57,213 nt of DNA from Chromatiaceae bacterium. GTDB lineage: Bacteria > Pseudomonadota > Gammaproteobacteria > Chromatiales > Chromatiaceae. The DNA is taken from contig JALSSC010000034.1 in NCBI GenBank assembly GCA_026984455.1, positions 1 through 57,213 on the forward strand, given 5' to 3'. The notes beneath the pieces were generated by a model. The model was given only the letters and a program-made list of their open reading frames with translations. It did not search any database and was not told where the DNA came from. A program made the translations under genes and the position numbers. Shown piece after piece: positions 1-7,801 of this stretch; the stretch's first letter is position 1; each line of letters starts with the position of its first letter.

Positions 1-136
1 CCGTCCGCGTGGCGGTCTCGGAGAGGTGGGGATAACGGGTCTCCAGGGCCTCGAAGGCCTCCGCCACGATGCGCGCGCGGGCCTTCTCGTCTTCCGCCGT
101 GGACAGGCGTTCGTACAGGTCGATCACAGAGGACAT
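1..136 (-). CDS. Coiled-coil membrane protein, N-terminal fragment (second copy; cut by window edge)
   Basis: Only the first 45 codons lie in the window; the gene runs off the left edge. It starts at ATG 136 and reads MSSVIDLYERLSTAEDEKAR and onward. It is nearly identical to the N-terminus of the complete gene at 397-846: only a few base differences over about 135 bp, with matching upstream DNA. The pair is therefore a tandem duplication. The function is unknown; see the intact copy. The start is supported by a GAGG-like upstream element and by conservation with the neighbour. Confidence 0.8.
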   Translation of the reverse strand, partial: MSSVIDLYERLSTAEDEKARARIVAEAFEALETRYPHLSETATRT

Positions 137-167
137 GGCACACCTACGGGCCGGGGACGGTAAAGAA

Positions 168-173
168 ATTATA
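168..173 (-). promoter_or_regulatory. Candidate -10 element of the left coiled-coil gene
   Basis: A perfect TATAAT on the minus strand lies about 32 bp upstream of the ATG at 136. The same hexamer is at the same place upstream of the neighbouring copy (877-882), so the duplication carried its promoter. The -35 region is poor. Confidence 0.4.
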
Positions 174-315
174 GCAGGCCGCACGATGGGCAAAGCATGG
201 GTGGCCGCCGGGCACCGGGAGGATTTTCAACGCCACGCCTTCCGGGATCGCCAAGCCCGTAGGGCGGGAAAGCGATAGCGCATCCCGCCGTTGCCGTAGG
301 GGCGGCCGCAGTCGC

Positions 316-383
316 GAGGAGTGGCACAGGGAAGTGCCGTCTACGGACCGAAGGACAGAAATATTCGCGTGCGACGGGTATAA
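316..383 (+). repeat. Dispersed extragenic repeat, copy 1
   Basis: This 68-bp unit contains a GGCAC-loop-GTGCC hairpin, a CCGTCTACGG short palindrome and the core GAAATATTCGCGTGCGACGG followed by GTATA. It is about 93% identical to 16137-16204. Partial copies are at 15997-16021 and 17637-17689, both inverted. It lies just downstream of the gene at 397-846, in antisense orientation. It looks like a REP/MITE-type element or a conserved structured RNA; no coding role was seen. Confidence 0.75.
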
Positions 384-396
384 ATCGGGAGAAACT

Positions 397-846
397 TCAG
401 CCTTGCGGCCACACCCGCCACAAGAGCAGGAGGATGGCGCTGAACTGGGTCAACCAGAACAGGAAACTCCATTTCAACCAGGCCGCATGACTGCGGGCGA
501 TCTCCACCCGCACATCGCCCCTCACCTTTTCGATCTCCAATTTGAGATCGGAGCGCACCTGCTCGATCTCTACCTTCAGGTCTGCCCGTACCTTCTCGAC
601 CTCCGCCCGTACCTGCTCGATCTCCACCTTGAGATCGGCCCGCACCTTCTCGGTCTCCGCCCGCACCTGCTCGATCTCCTTGATCAGACGCAGCTCGGTC
701 TCGCTCAGGTCCGTCCGCGTGGCGGTCTCGGAGAGGTGGGGATAACGGGACTCCAGGGCCTCGAAGGCCTCCGCCACGACCCGCGCGCGGGCCTTCTCGT
801 CTTCCGCCGTGGACAGGCGTTCGTACAGGTCGATCACGGAGGACAT
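397..846 (-). CDS. Coiled-coil protein with hendecad repeats and C-terminal membrane anchor
   Basis: The 149-residue protein has an N-terminal globular part (residues 1-55). A highly charged coiled coil follows, built from 11-residue units of the type VEIEQVRADLK and longer EIEQVRAE-x-EKVRADLK blocks (about 56-115). A single hydrophobic helix (about 122-142, LKWSFLFWLTQFSAILLLL) ends the protein. The layout recalls DUF1640/CCDC90-type coiled-coil proteins, but the assignment rests on architecture only. A near-identical copy begins at 136. The start is ATG 846 with GAGGTG upstream and a TATAAT box at 877-882. The DNA of the coiled coil is internally repetitive, so copy number can vary by recombination. 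Confidence 0.75.
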   Translation of the reverse strand: MSSVIDLYERLSTAEDEKARARVVAEAFEALESRYPHLSETATRTDLSETELRLIKEIEQVRAETEKVRADLKVEIEQVRAEVEKVRADLKVEIEQVRSDLKLEIEKVRGDVRVEIARSHAAWLKWSFLFWLTQFSAILLLLWRVWPQG

Positions 847-876
847 GGCACACCTCGGGGCGGGGAGGACAAGGAA

Positions 877-882
877 ATTATA
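877..882 (-). promoter_or_regulatory. Candidate -10 element of the coiled-coil gene
   Basis: A perfect TATAAT on the minus strand, about 30 bp before ATG 846. It is duplicated at 168-173 in front of the paralogue. A weak -35 (GTGCCC) lies 16 bp further upstream. Confidence 0.4.
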
Positions 883-1068
883 GGGGAAGATGGCCGATGG
901 GCACGCTGCGCTTTGGCCCTACGGGACAACTATCGACTATCCTGGGACATTTACATACTTGACGCCCTTCCCCCACGCCGAGCCGCCCCAACCGCGACGA
1001 CGCGTGCACGAAGCGGCCACGCCGGATCGCGGCCGAAGCCACCGTCCTTCCAGGGGTCGGAACCTGAC

Positions 1069-1866
1069 TCACCGGCTCAGGGCCTCCAGGCGCCGCAACT
1101 CGGTCTCGCTGAAACCGGCGGCCCGCCGCGCCTCCCGGTTGAAGGGGCCGCGCACCACCCGCGGCATCCGCGTCTCCAGGATGTCGAAAAAGGCGGCCTC
1201 GGGATCGAGGCCGCGCTCCCGGCAGAGGTGACGCAGCCAGCGGCCGCCCGCGGCCACGTGGCCCACCTCCTCCGCCAGGACCACTTCCAGGGCCTTGACC
1301 GTGGCCCGGTCGCCGGCGGCGTCCAGACGCGCCATCATCCCCGGGGTCACGTCCAGGCCGCGCGCCTCCAGGACCCGCGGCACCAGGGCCATGCGCAACA
1401 GGGGGTCGCCGGCGGTGAGGGTGGCCGCCTGCCAGAGGCCGTCATGGGCCGGGAGGTCGCCATAGTCCTGGCCGAGGTCGCGCAGGCGGGCGCGCAGGGC
1501 GAGAAAATGCCGGGATTCCTCCTCCGCCACCCTCACCCAGTCGTCATAGAAGGCCCGGGGCAGGCCGCGGAAGCGGTGCACCGCGTCCCAGGCCAGGTTG
1601 ATGGCATTGAATTCGATGTGGGCGATGGCGTGGAGCAGGGCCAGATGGCGCTCGCCGCCGGTACCGCGCCGGGGCAGCTCGCGTGGCGACACCAGGGCGG
1701 GACGGGAAGGCCGGCCCACCGCCGCCACCGGCCGAATCGGCGCATCCGCCTCCAGGGTACAGGCCCCGGCCCGCCAACGGCGGGCGAGGTCCAGGCCGCG
1801 CTCCACCTTGAGGTCGGGATCGGCCTCGGCGAGGCAGGCCGCGGCGGCCTGGTGGAGGCCGCTCAT
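1069..1866 (-). CDS. DUF455 family ferritin-like protein
   Basis: The 265-residue protein matches the DUF455 family of ferritin-like four-helix proteins. Putative metal ligands are seen in HIEFNAINLAWDA (about residues 84-96) and EEESRHF (about 117-123), and again in LAEEVGHVAAG near the C-terminal third. These E/H pairs are typical of di-iron or related oxidase/hydroxylase folds; the substrate is not known. Its ATG overlaps the stop of the upstream glycerate kinase gene (ATGA, 1863-1866), so the two are translationally coupled. It should be cytoplasmic, with no signal peptide. Confidence 0.8.
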   Translation of the reverse strand: MSGLHQAAAACLAEADPDLKVERGLDLARRWRAGACTLEADAPIRPVAAVGRPSRPALVSPRELPRRGTGGERHLALLHAIAHIEFNAINLAWDAVHRFRGLPRAFYDDWVRVAEEESRHFLALRARLRDLGQDYGDLPAHDGLWQAATLTAGDPLLRMALVPRVLEARGLDVTPGMMARLDAAGDRATVKALEVVLAEEVGHVAAGGRWLRHLCRERGLDPEAAFFDILETRMPRVVRGPFNREARRAAGFSETELRRLEALSR

Positions 1867-3095
1867 GGCGCCGACCGCCAGCCCAGGACCAGATCCATGA
1901 CGTTGGTCCCCGTGGGACCGGTGTCCACCAGGGCGCCCACGGCCTCCAGCACGCTCCCGGCGTCGGCGCGGGCGAGGGCCGACGCCGGGTCGAGGCCCAG
2001 GTCACGGATCGCCTGCCAAGTGCCGCCGTCCACCAGAGCGCCGGCATCGCCGGTGGGACCGTCGGTGCCGTCGGTGCCGGCCGCCAGGAGGGTGCATGCG
2101 GGCTGCCCGGCGAGGGCCTCCGCCGCCGCCAGGGCCAGGTGCTGATTGCGCCCGCCGCGCCCCGGCTCGGGTGGCAGCCTGACGGTGGTCTCGCCGCCCC
2201 AGACCTGGAGCCCCGGCGGGGTGGCGCAGAGGACGCGGGCGAGGCGGCGGCCGGCCGCGGCGGCATCGCCCTCCAGGAATTCCCGGTGCATCTGCACGGG
2301 CACGCCCAGGGCCCGAGCATGGCCGGCGGCGGCCGCCTTGGCCTGATCGAGGCTCGCCACGATCTCCACCGGCGGCCCCGTTGCCGGCAGGCCGCGGCGG
2401 GCCTCCAGGCCGCGCGCCACCCAGTCCCGCAACCAGGCGGGCAGATCCAGGGCGTGGACCGCCGCCTCCAGCCCCGGGTCGGGGGTGAGCGGACCCGAGC
2501 CGATCACCGCCGGATCGTCGCCCCGCACGTCGGAGATGGCGAGCACCCGCAGCTCGTACCCCCGGGTCCAACGCAGCAACCCTCCCGCCTTCAGGAGGGA
2601 CAGGGACTTGCGCACCCGGTTCATGTCATCGATGGGCAGGCCGCTGGCCAGCAGCCAGCGCCCCACACGCCGCAGATCGTCGAGATCCAGGCCCGGGACC
2701 GGCACCTCCAGGAGACTGGAGGCGCCGCCCGAGATCAGCACCAGCAGGCGCGCGCAATCACTGCGCTGGAGCCAGTGGAGCAGGCGCCGGCCGGCCTCCA
2801 GACTGCCCCGGGTGGGCAGGGGGTGGCCGCCCTCCAGGGCCTCGAGGCCCAGGGCGGCGAGCCTCCCGGGGTCCAGGTGCCCCGGCTTGGAGATCACCAG
2901 GCCGCCGTGGATCCCTTCCCTGCCCAGGACCTCCACCGCCCCCAGGGTCATGGCCTGGGCGGCCTTGCCCACCGCCACCAGGCCCACGGGGGCCGTCACC
3001 GGGGCCTGGCGCAGCCGCGAGGCCACGGCATGATCTCCCGCCACCCGGGCGAGGGCGGCCTGAAGGCACTCCAGGAGCATGTCTCGGGGGTCCAT
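1863..3095 (-). CDS. gckA: Glycerate 2-kinase (MOFRL/DUF4147 family)
   Basis: The 410-residue protein matches the GckA/TtuD-type glycerate kinases: an N-terminal DUF4147 domain with VGLVAVGKAAQAM and LISGGASSLLEVP, then the C-terminal MOFRL domain with GGRNQHLALAAAE and AAGTDGTDGPTGDAGA. The enzyme phosphorylates D-glycerate to 2-phosphoglycerate in glyoxylate/hydroxypyruvate or tartrate catabolism. I prefer ATG 3095, which has AAGGTG at good spacing, over an upstream in-frame GTG at 3104. It forms a two-gene unit with the DUF455 gene, overlapping it by 4 bp. The neighbouring gene on the other strand starts only 69 bp away, so promoters are divergent and compact. Confidence 0.9.
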   Translation of the reverse strand: MDPRDMLLECLQAALARVAGDHAVASRLRQAPVTAPVGLVAVGKAAQAMTLGAVEVLGREGIHGGLVISKPGHLDPGRLAALGLEALEGGHPLPTRGSLEAGRRLLHWLQRSDCARLLVLISGGASSLLEVPVPGLDLDDLRRVGRWLLASGLPIDDMNRVRKSLSLLKAGGLLRWTRGYELRVLAISDVRGDDPAVIGSGPLTPDPGLEAAVHALDLPAWLRDWVARGLEARRGLPATGPPVEIVASLDQAKAAAAGHARALGVPVQMHREFLEGDAAAAGRRLARVLCATPPGLQVWGGETTVRLPPEPGRGGRNQHLALAAAEALAGQPACTLLAAGTDGTDGPTGDAGALVDGGTWQAIRDLGLDPASALARADAGSVLEAVGALVDTGPTGTNVMDLVLGWRSAP

Positions 3096-3163
3096 TGAGA
3101 ACACCTTGTGTTAAAGTCCAGGCGCGACGGGCACAGCGATCTATCCTACAGGAGAGACCCAGC

Positions 3164-4096
3164 GTGGACACGGTTCAATGGCGCACCCATTTCAGCACCG
3201 GGGTCCTCGTCCGCATGCTGGTCCTGGCCGTGCTCGGCATCGGCCTGGGGCTCTGGAAGGCGGATTTCATCGATCAGGTCTATTTCCGCCAGCAGTTGAC
3301 GGTCACCGGCCTGGTCATCAACGGCGGCATCCTGGCCCTGTTCCTGGCGGGCCTGGTGAAGACGGCCCTGGGCTTCCTCTTCTACGCCCGCGAGGAGCGC
3401 GCCCTGGCCCGGTTCATCCACAACCTGGAGGGCGAAGAGACCCAACCCATCGCCGGGGTCCCCGGCGACAGCCTCATCCACCGCCGCTACCGCACCCTGG
3501 AACTCCTGCACGCCCACCGCACCCCCATCGACCACTCGGCCCTGGCCGCGGCCCTGGTGGCGGCGGAGAGCACCCGCAACAGCCTGCCCCGGTTCGTCAA
3601 CAACGTCCTCATCCTCACCGGGGTGTTCGGCACCATCGTCTCCCTATCCATCGCCCTCATCGGCGCCTCGGACCTGCTCGCCTCGGCCCTGGACTCGGGC
3701 GGCATGGGCCTGGTGATCCATGGCATGTCCACCGCCCTCTCCACCACCATCACCGCCATCGTCTGTTTCCTCTACTTCGGCTATTTCCATCTCAAACTCA
3801 ACGACGCCCAGACCAATCTCCTGAGCGCCCTGGAGCAGGTCACCAGCCAGTACCTGTTACCGCGCTTCCAGGTGCGCACCGAGAACGTCCTCTATGAATT
3901 CACCGGCCTGGTACGTGCCCTGCAACGGCTGACCGACCGCCTGAGCACCGCCCAGGCCGGCCTCGAAGGCCAACAACAACGCCTCGTCGAGGCCCTGGAG
4001 GAATACCGTGGCCAGGCACGCATCACCAATGCCGAGCTGAGCGCCCTGCAACAGACCCTGCGCATCGGCTTCCGTCTGCCCCCCGAGGACGCATGA
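3164..4096 (+). CDS. MotA/TolQ/ExbB-type proton-channel protein
   Basis: The 310-residue inner-membrane protein has four predicted helices: about residues 13-33, 49-73, 146-170 and 190-212. The third and fourth (NVLILTGVFGTIVSLSIALI; ALSTTITAIVCFLYFGYFHL) show the Thr/Gly-rich pattern of MotA/TolQ/ExbB ion channels. The C-terminal tail is helical and probably cytoplasmic (QRLTDRLSTAQAGLEGQQQR). The start is GTG 3164 with ACAGGAGA 8-9 nt upstream; no other start has such a site. It overlaps the next gene by 4 bp (ATGA). That partner carries the MotB-like anchor, so the two most likely form one ion-driven stator. The cargo and purpose are unknown. Confidence 0.8.
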   Translation: MDTVQWRTHFSTGVLVRMLVLAVLGIGLGLWKADFIDQVYFRQQLTVTGLVINGGILALFLAGLVKTALGFLFYAREERALARFIHNLEGEETQPIAGVPGDSLIHRRYRTLELLHAHRTPIDHSALAAALVAAESTRNSLPRFVNNVLILTGVFGTIVSLSIALIGASDLLASALDSGGMGLVIHGMSTALSTTITAIVCFLYFGYFHLKLNDAQTNLLSALEQVTSQYLLPRFQVRTENVLYEFTGLVRALQRLTDRLSTAQAGLEGQQQRLVEALEEYRGQARITNAELSALQQTLRIGFRLPPEDA

Positions 4097-5487
4097 TCCC
4101 CGGCGGCGGCTTCACCGACCTGCGCCTCAACCGCCCGGGGCGCGACAACGAAGAGGGCTTCTGGCCCTCCTTCGCCGACATCATGACCGTGGTGGTGATG
4201 ATCTTCCTCCTGGCCATGGTGATCCTGCTGCTGCGCAACCAGCAACTGGTGGAGGAACTGCGCGCCACCCTCGCCGCCGAACGCGAGGCCACCGCCCTGG
4301 CCAAGGCGCGGGGGGCCGAGAAGGAGACCCTGGCGCAACGCCTGCGCCTGGCCAACAGCGAACTGGAACTGCTCCACCGGCAGGTGGCCCGCCTGGAGAC
4401 CGCGTCCGAGCAACAGGAGATCGCCATCTCCAGCCAGACCCGGCGCATCGAGGCCCTGCGCGCGGAGAAGGCGCGCCTGGGGCTGGAGGCGCAGCGCGCG
4501 CGGGAGCAGGCCGGGACCCTGAATGACCGCCTCCAGGCCGAGAGCCACCGCCGGCAGGGCCTCGAAGCGGAACAGGCGCGCCAGGCGCGGCGCCTGCAGG
4601 AGGCGCGCAAGCGCCTGGAGGCCCTGCGCCAGGCCCATCAGGCCCAGGGCCAGGCCCTTGCCGCCAGCCGCGCCGAGGCGGCGGCCAAGGCCGGCCGTTT
4701 GCAGCAGGCGCAGCGCCACGAGGCCGATCTGGAGGCCCGTCTGGCCCGTGCCGAGGCCCTGGCCCGCGACCTGAGCGCGCGCCTGGAGGCACAGGCGGGA
4801 GAGATCCAGGCCCGGGGCAGGGCCTTGGACGAGGCGAAGGCCCACGCCAAAGCGCTGGACGACCAGGTGGCCGCCCTGCGCCTCGACCTGGCCCGCGCCC
4901 GCGACCGGGCGGACGATCTGCAAGGACGCCTGAAGGCCGCCTCCAGCCGCGCCGCGGAGACCGAGGCCGCCCTGCGCGAGGCGCGGGCGCGCATCGCCGG
5001 GTTGCAGGAGACCGCCCGCGCCCAGCAGGCCGCATTGGCGGCGGCCGAGGGCAAACGCCGTGACCTGCGCGCCGAGTACGACCGCTTGCAGCTCTCCTAC
5101 GACGCCCTGGTGCGGCCGGCGCGCAGCGCCGAGGGCCGCTATCTGGTGGAGGTGCGCTATCGCAAGGTGGCCGGCAGGGAGCGCATCGAGTTGCGCGCCG
5201 GCCCTGACCGGGCCTTCGTCGCGGTGGACCGGAAGACCCTGGAGGGGCGTCTGGAAGCCCTGAAGCGGGCCCATCCCGAGGGCCTCTACGTGCGGGTCAT
5301 CATCCCCCGCGACAGCGGCCTCAGTTTCAACGAGGGTTGGCGTTTCACCAACCACCTGCACCGTCTCTACGACTACTACTTCCAGGGCAAGGCCCCCAAC
5401 CGCGGGCCCGCGTCCCCGGATTCCCACGGAGAGAGCCATGGCGATTCAGCCCCCGCTGCGCGAGATCCTGAACTTCGACAAGGGTGA
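4093..5487 (+). CDS. MotB/ExbD-like anchor with long coiled coil, no OmpA domain
   Basis: The 464-residue protein begins with a short cytoplasmic part and one helix with the MotB signature [20 protein letters not shown] (about residues 21-40), including the Asp that carries protons in MotB/ExbD/ZorB. A very long Ala/Arg/Glu/Gln-rich coiled coil follows (about 50-335). Last is a compact C-terminal domain of about 100 residues ([20 protein letters not shown] ... [20 protein letters not shown]). The OmpA peptidoglycan-binding domain of MotB/ZorB is missing. The C-terminal block loosely resembles the ExbD/TolR periplasmic fold, which is inference. The coiled coil would reach far into the periplasm. 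The 3' end overlaps hisI by 50 bp. Confidence 0.75.
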   Translation: MIPGGGFTDLRLNRPGRDNEEGFWPSFADIMTVVVMIFLLAMVILLLRNQQLVEELRATLAAEREATALAKARGAEKETLAQRLRLANSELELLHRQVARLETASEQQEIAISSQTRRIEALRAEKARLGLEAQRAREQAGTLNDRLQAESHRRQGLEAEQARQARRLQEARKRLEALRQAHQAQGQALAASRAEAAAKAGRLQQAQRHEADLEARLARAEALARDLSARLEAQAGEIQARGRALDEAKAHAKALDDQVAALRLDLARARDRADDLQGRLKAASSRAAETEAALREARARIAGLQETARAQQAALAAAEGKRRDLRAEYDRLQLSYDALVRPARSAEGRYLVEVRYRKVAGRERIELRAGPDRAFVAVDRKTLEGRLEALKRAHPEGLYVRVIIPRDSGLSFNEGWRFTNHLHRLYDYYFQGKAPNRGPASPDSHGESHGDSAPAARDPELRQG

Positions 5488-5842
5488 CGGCCTGGTGACC
5501 GCCATCGCCCAGGACGCCGCCAGCGGCGAGGTCCTGATGGTGGCCAGCATGAATCCAGAGGCCCTGGAGCGCACCCTGGAGAGCGGCGAGGCCGTGTATT
5601 GGAGCCGTTCCCGCCGGCGCCTCTGGCACAAGGGCGAGGAGAGCGGCAACGTCCAGCGAGTCCGCGAGGTCCTGGTGGACTGCGACGGCGACGCCGTCCT
5701 GCTCAAGGTGGAGCAGACGGGCGGCGCCGCCTGCCACACCGGGCGCCGGAGCTGCTTCTTCCATCGCCTCACCGCGGCGGGGGTGGAGATCACCTCCGAG
5801 CCCCTGTTCGATCCGCGGGAGGTGTATGGCGCCAAAGGCTGA
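5438..5842 (+). CDS. hisI: Phosphoribosyl-AMP cyclohydrolase
   Basis: The 134-residue protein is a single-domain HisI: it hydrolyses phosphoribosyl-AMP in histidine synthesis. Family signatures are [37 protein letters not shown], and the metal-site segments [10 protein letters not shown] and [10 protein letters not shown], whose cysteines bind zinc. It lacks the HisE pyrophosphatase domain. No other his gene is in the window. It begins inside the end of the coiled-coil gene (50-bp overlap), so it probably shares that transcript. Confidence 0.93.
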   Translation: MAIQPPLREILNFDKGDGLVTAIAQDAASGEVLMVASMNPEALERTLESGEAVYWSRSRRRLWHKGEESGNVQRVREVLVDCDGDAVLLKVEQTGGAACHTGRRSCFFHRLTAAGVEITSEPLFDPREVYGAKG

Positions 5843-5859
5843 CCGACCTCAGCGGGGCC

Positions 5860-5876
5860 CCGCCCCACAGGGGCGG
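5860..5876. terminator. Hairpin between convergent hisI and moaA
   Basis: CCGCCCC-aca-GGGGCGG forms a 7-bp perfect stem in the 52-bp gap between two convergent genes. It has no T-tract, so termination is uncertain. Confidence 0.4.
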
Positions 5877-5894
5877 CGCATCCCGGCCGGCGCT

Positions 5895-6881
5895 TCAGCC
5901 CCCCGTCAGGGCCATCACCCGCATCACTTGATCTGGACGTTCGCGGAACTCGTGCCGTTCGGGCTTGCGGGCGATGGCGGCGCGGATCAGGCCCTCCAGA
6001 TCCTCGTCCGAGACACCCGCCCGCAAGGGCTCACGCAGCTCCACCCGGTCCTGCTGGCCGAGACAGAGGTACAGGGTCCCCTCGGCCGAGAGCCGCACCC
6101 GGTTGCAGGTCTCGCAGAAATGCTGGGAGATGGGGGTGATGAAGCCGATGCGCAGGGCGGTACCCTTCACCCGCACATACTGCGCCGGACCGCCGCCGCC
6201 CATCACCGCCGGCTCGAGCCGGAAACGCCGTTCCAGGTCGGCGCGCACCTGGCGGAGGCTCAGGTAATGGCCATCGCCGGCACTGCGCCCCGAATCACCC
6301 ACCGGCATGGTCTCGATGAACCTCAGGGTGAACCCCTCGCGCAGGCAGAACTCCACCATATCGCCGATCTCGTCGTCGTTGACCCCCTTCATCGCCACCA
6401 TGTTGATCTTGATGGGGTCGATGCCCACCGCCTTGGCCGCCTGCAGGCCCGCGAGCACCCGCCCGAGATCGCCGTTGTGGGTGATCTCGCGGAAGCGTTC
6501 CGGGCGCAGGCTGTCCAGGCTGACGTTGATGCGCCGCACGCCGGCGTCGTAGAGGCCCTGGGCATGGCGGGCGAGTTGCGAGGCGTTGGTGCTCAGCGAG
6601 AGGTCTTCGATGCCATCGCAGGCGCCGATGCGGCGGGCGATCTCCAGGCAGTCGGGCCGGACCAGGGGTTCGCCCCCGGTGAGGCGGATACGCGACACCC
6701 CCATGCGCGCGAAGGCGGCGACGATACGCTCGACCTCCCCCGGGGTGAGCCAGGTCTCCGGTTGAGCGAAGCCCTTGTAGCCCTTGGGCAGGCAGTAGAA
6801 GCAGCGAAAGTCACAGCGATCCGTGACCGAGACCCGCAGGTAGGAGATGCGCCTCTGGAACGGATCGACGAGCTGGTGCAT
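5895..6881 (-). CDS. moaA: GTP 3',8-cyclase (molybdenum cofactor synthesis, radical SAM)
   Basis: The 328-residue radical-SAM enzyme makes 3',8-cyclo-7,8-dihydro-GTP, the first molybdopterin intermediate. The N-terminal cluster motif is CDFRCFYC (C23, C27, C30). The C-terminal cluster motif is CETCNRVRLSAEG with a later Cys in LYLCLG. The protein ends in the typical GG pair (ALTGG). The start ATG 6881 gives the standard MHQLVDPFQRRISYLRVS N-terminus; a 20-codon upstream extension is possible but unlike the family. It stands alone here, with no other moa/moe genes nearby. Confidence 0.93.
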   Translation of the reverse strand: MHQLVDPFQRRISYLRVSVTDRCDFRCFYCLPKGYKGFAQPETWLTPGEVERIVAAFARMGVSRIRLTGGEPLVRPDCLEIARRIGACDGIEDLSLSTNASQLARHAQGLYDAGVRRINVSLDSLRPERFREITHNGDLGRVLAGLQAAKAVGIDPIKINMVAMKGVNDDEIGDMVEFCLREGFTLRFIETMPVGDSGRSAGDGHYLSLRQVRADLERRFRLEPAVMGGGGPAQYVRVKGTALRIGFITPISQHFCETCNRVRLSAEGTLYLCLGQQDRVELREPLRAGVSDEDLEGLIRAAIARKPERHEFRERPDQVMRVMALTGG

Positions 6882-7026
6882 GTGAAACCCCGACCGCGAA
6901 TTGATGGATGTGGGTGAATTCTTGGCGGTCAGGCCGCACAATACAACGACATAATTGCAGGGTCATTACGCCCTGGCCGCACCACATCCCCTGTTGGGAG
7001 AGGGCGGACGTCGGAGGTAGACGCAG

Positions 7027-7455
7027 ATGCCAGAACTCGACCGCGGGACCCGGATCTATGCCTATGTCTTATCGGGCCTCGGCGCCATCGCCCTGATCTG
7101 GTGGGCCGCCAGCTATGATCCGCGGGTCGCCCAACTGAACGAACTGCTGGCAAAGGACCCCCTGGTGGCCTCCTATCCCTATCCGTTCCGGGTAGAATCC
7201 CTCCACCAGGGGGTGGCCGAGGTGAGCGCGCCGCGTTCGCCCCAGGTCTCCATCCTGCGCTTCCTGGCCGTGATCCGACCGGAACTCGGCCACAAGGATC
7301 CGGACGACCCCGAGGTGATCGCGGCCCAGAAGGCCATGGCCCGGGTGCAGAAACACCTGCGCAAACGGCTCCTGGCGCAACCCGACGTGAAGCGGGTGCG
7401 CTGGGTGTTCGACCGTGACTGGTACGCCCGCCACGGCATCACCATCCAACCCTGA
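7027..7455 (+). CDS. Membrane-anchored conserved unknown
   Basis: This 142-residue protein is not recognised. One hydrophobic helix lies near the N-terminus (about residues 10-28, YAYVLSGLGAIALIWWAASY). A soluble mixed alpha/beta part follows, probably periplasmic, rich in charged residues, with VSILRFLAVIRPELGHKDP and a C-terminal VRWVFDRDWYARHGI. ATG 7027 has GGAGG about 10 nt upstream. It lies 13 bp before the small basic protein gene and probably shares a transcript with it. Confidence 0.65.
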   Translation: MPELDRGTRIYAYVLSGLGAIALIWWAASYDPRVAQLNELLAKDPLVASYPYPFRVESLHQGVAEVSAPRSPQVSILRFLAVIRPELGHKDPDDPEVIAAQKAMARVQKHLRKRLLAQPDVKRVRWVFDRDWYARHGITIQP

Positions 7456-7468
7456 GGACCCGAGACCC

Positions 7469-7690
7469 ATGAAGACCAAGACCGGGCGACGGCCCAACCC
7501 CGTCGCCAAATACGCCGCCCGCATGCAGCGGGCCGCGGCCTTTCGCGACCGCACCAAGTACCGGCGCCAGGCCCACGCCCGTGGCATCCGTGCCATTCTC
7601 GAAGAGGCGGGACACGACTGCCACGGGCATTCGCCCGGCGCCGATCCGGAGCGCCGCGGTCACGGGCGCCGGGGGCGCGAGCCCTTTTTT
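7469..7690 (+). CDS. Small basic protein with a terminator inside the ORF (candidate ribosome-rescue-type nonstop gene)
   Basis: ATG 7469 opens a small, strongly basic protein (MKTKTGRRPNPVAKYAARMQ, then RAAAFRDRTKYRRQAHARG). It resembles a family of short gammaproteobacterial proteins (I believe DUF7230) with an NPVAK motif near the start, an FRDRTKY motif, and GREPF near the end. The frame has no stop here: it stays open into the downstream PEBP gene (stop 8272). At codons 69-74, encoding GREPFF, the DNA is a GGGC-GCGA-GCCC hairpin followed by six T. A transcript ending there would lack a stop codon, as known for ArfA and BrfA mRNAs. Coordinates end at the T-tract. Family and role are inferred. 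Confidence 0.55.
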
Positions 7691-7733
7691 GCCGGGTGGT
7701 TCCGGCCACTTCGCAAAAAAGGGCTCGCGCCCC
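7672..7733. repeat. Perfect 20-bp inverted repeat
   Basis: The left arm 7672-7691 and right arm 7714-7733 are exact reverse complements, separated by 22 nt that hold a further GTGG/CCAC stem. Each arm is itself a small GGGC/GCCC hairpin with a six-base T (or A) run, so the element is two facing mini-terminators. As RNA it could form one long duplex, a plausible RNase III target. Confidence 0.85.
7673..7690 (+). terminator. Minimal intrinsic terminator inside the small-protein ORF
   Basis: GGGC, GNRA-type loop GCGA, GCCC, then TTTTTT. G-T pairs at the base could lengthen the 4-bp stem. The hairpin codes for GREP and the T-tract for FF in the frame starting at 7469. A mirror copy on the other strand is at 7715-7732. 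Confidence 0.5.
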
Positions 7734-7801
7734 TGTTGTCGTTGATCCTTGGAGGCCTCGGCCTCCCTGCATTGGCCCCTGCGGGGCCGGGAGCAACCGC
7801 C

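Noticed and set aside
542..745. CRISPR-like short direct repeats
   Set aside because: The repeats encode the hendecad coiled coil in frame; there are no unique spacers and no cas genes.
334..2145. 603-codon plus-strand open frame across the coiled-coil and DUF455 genes
   Set aside because: Runs antisense through two real genes and a repeat; composition is not protein-like.
3164..5487. Zorya defence system (ZorA/ZorB)
   Set aside because: The channel and Asp anchor fit, but ZorB needs an OmpA domain, and ZorC, ZorD and ZorE are absent; hisI follows instead.
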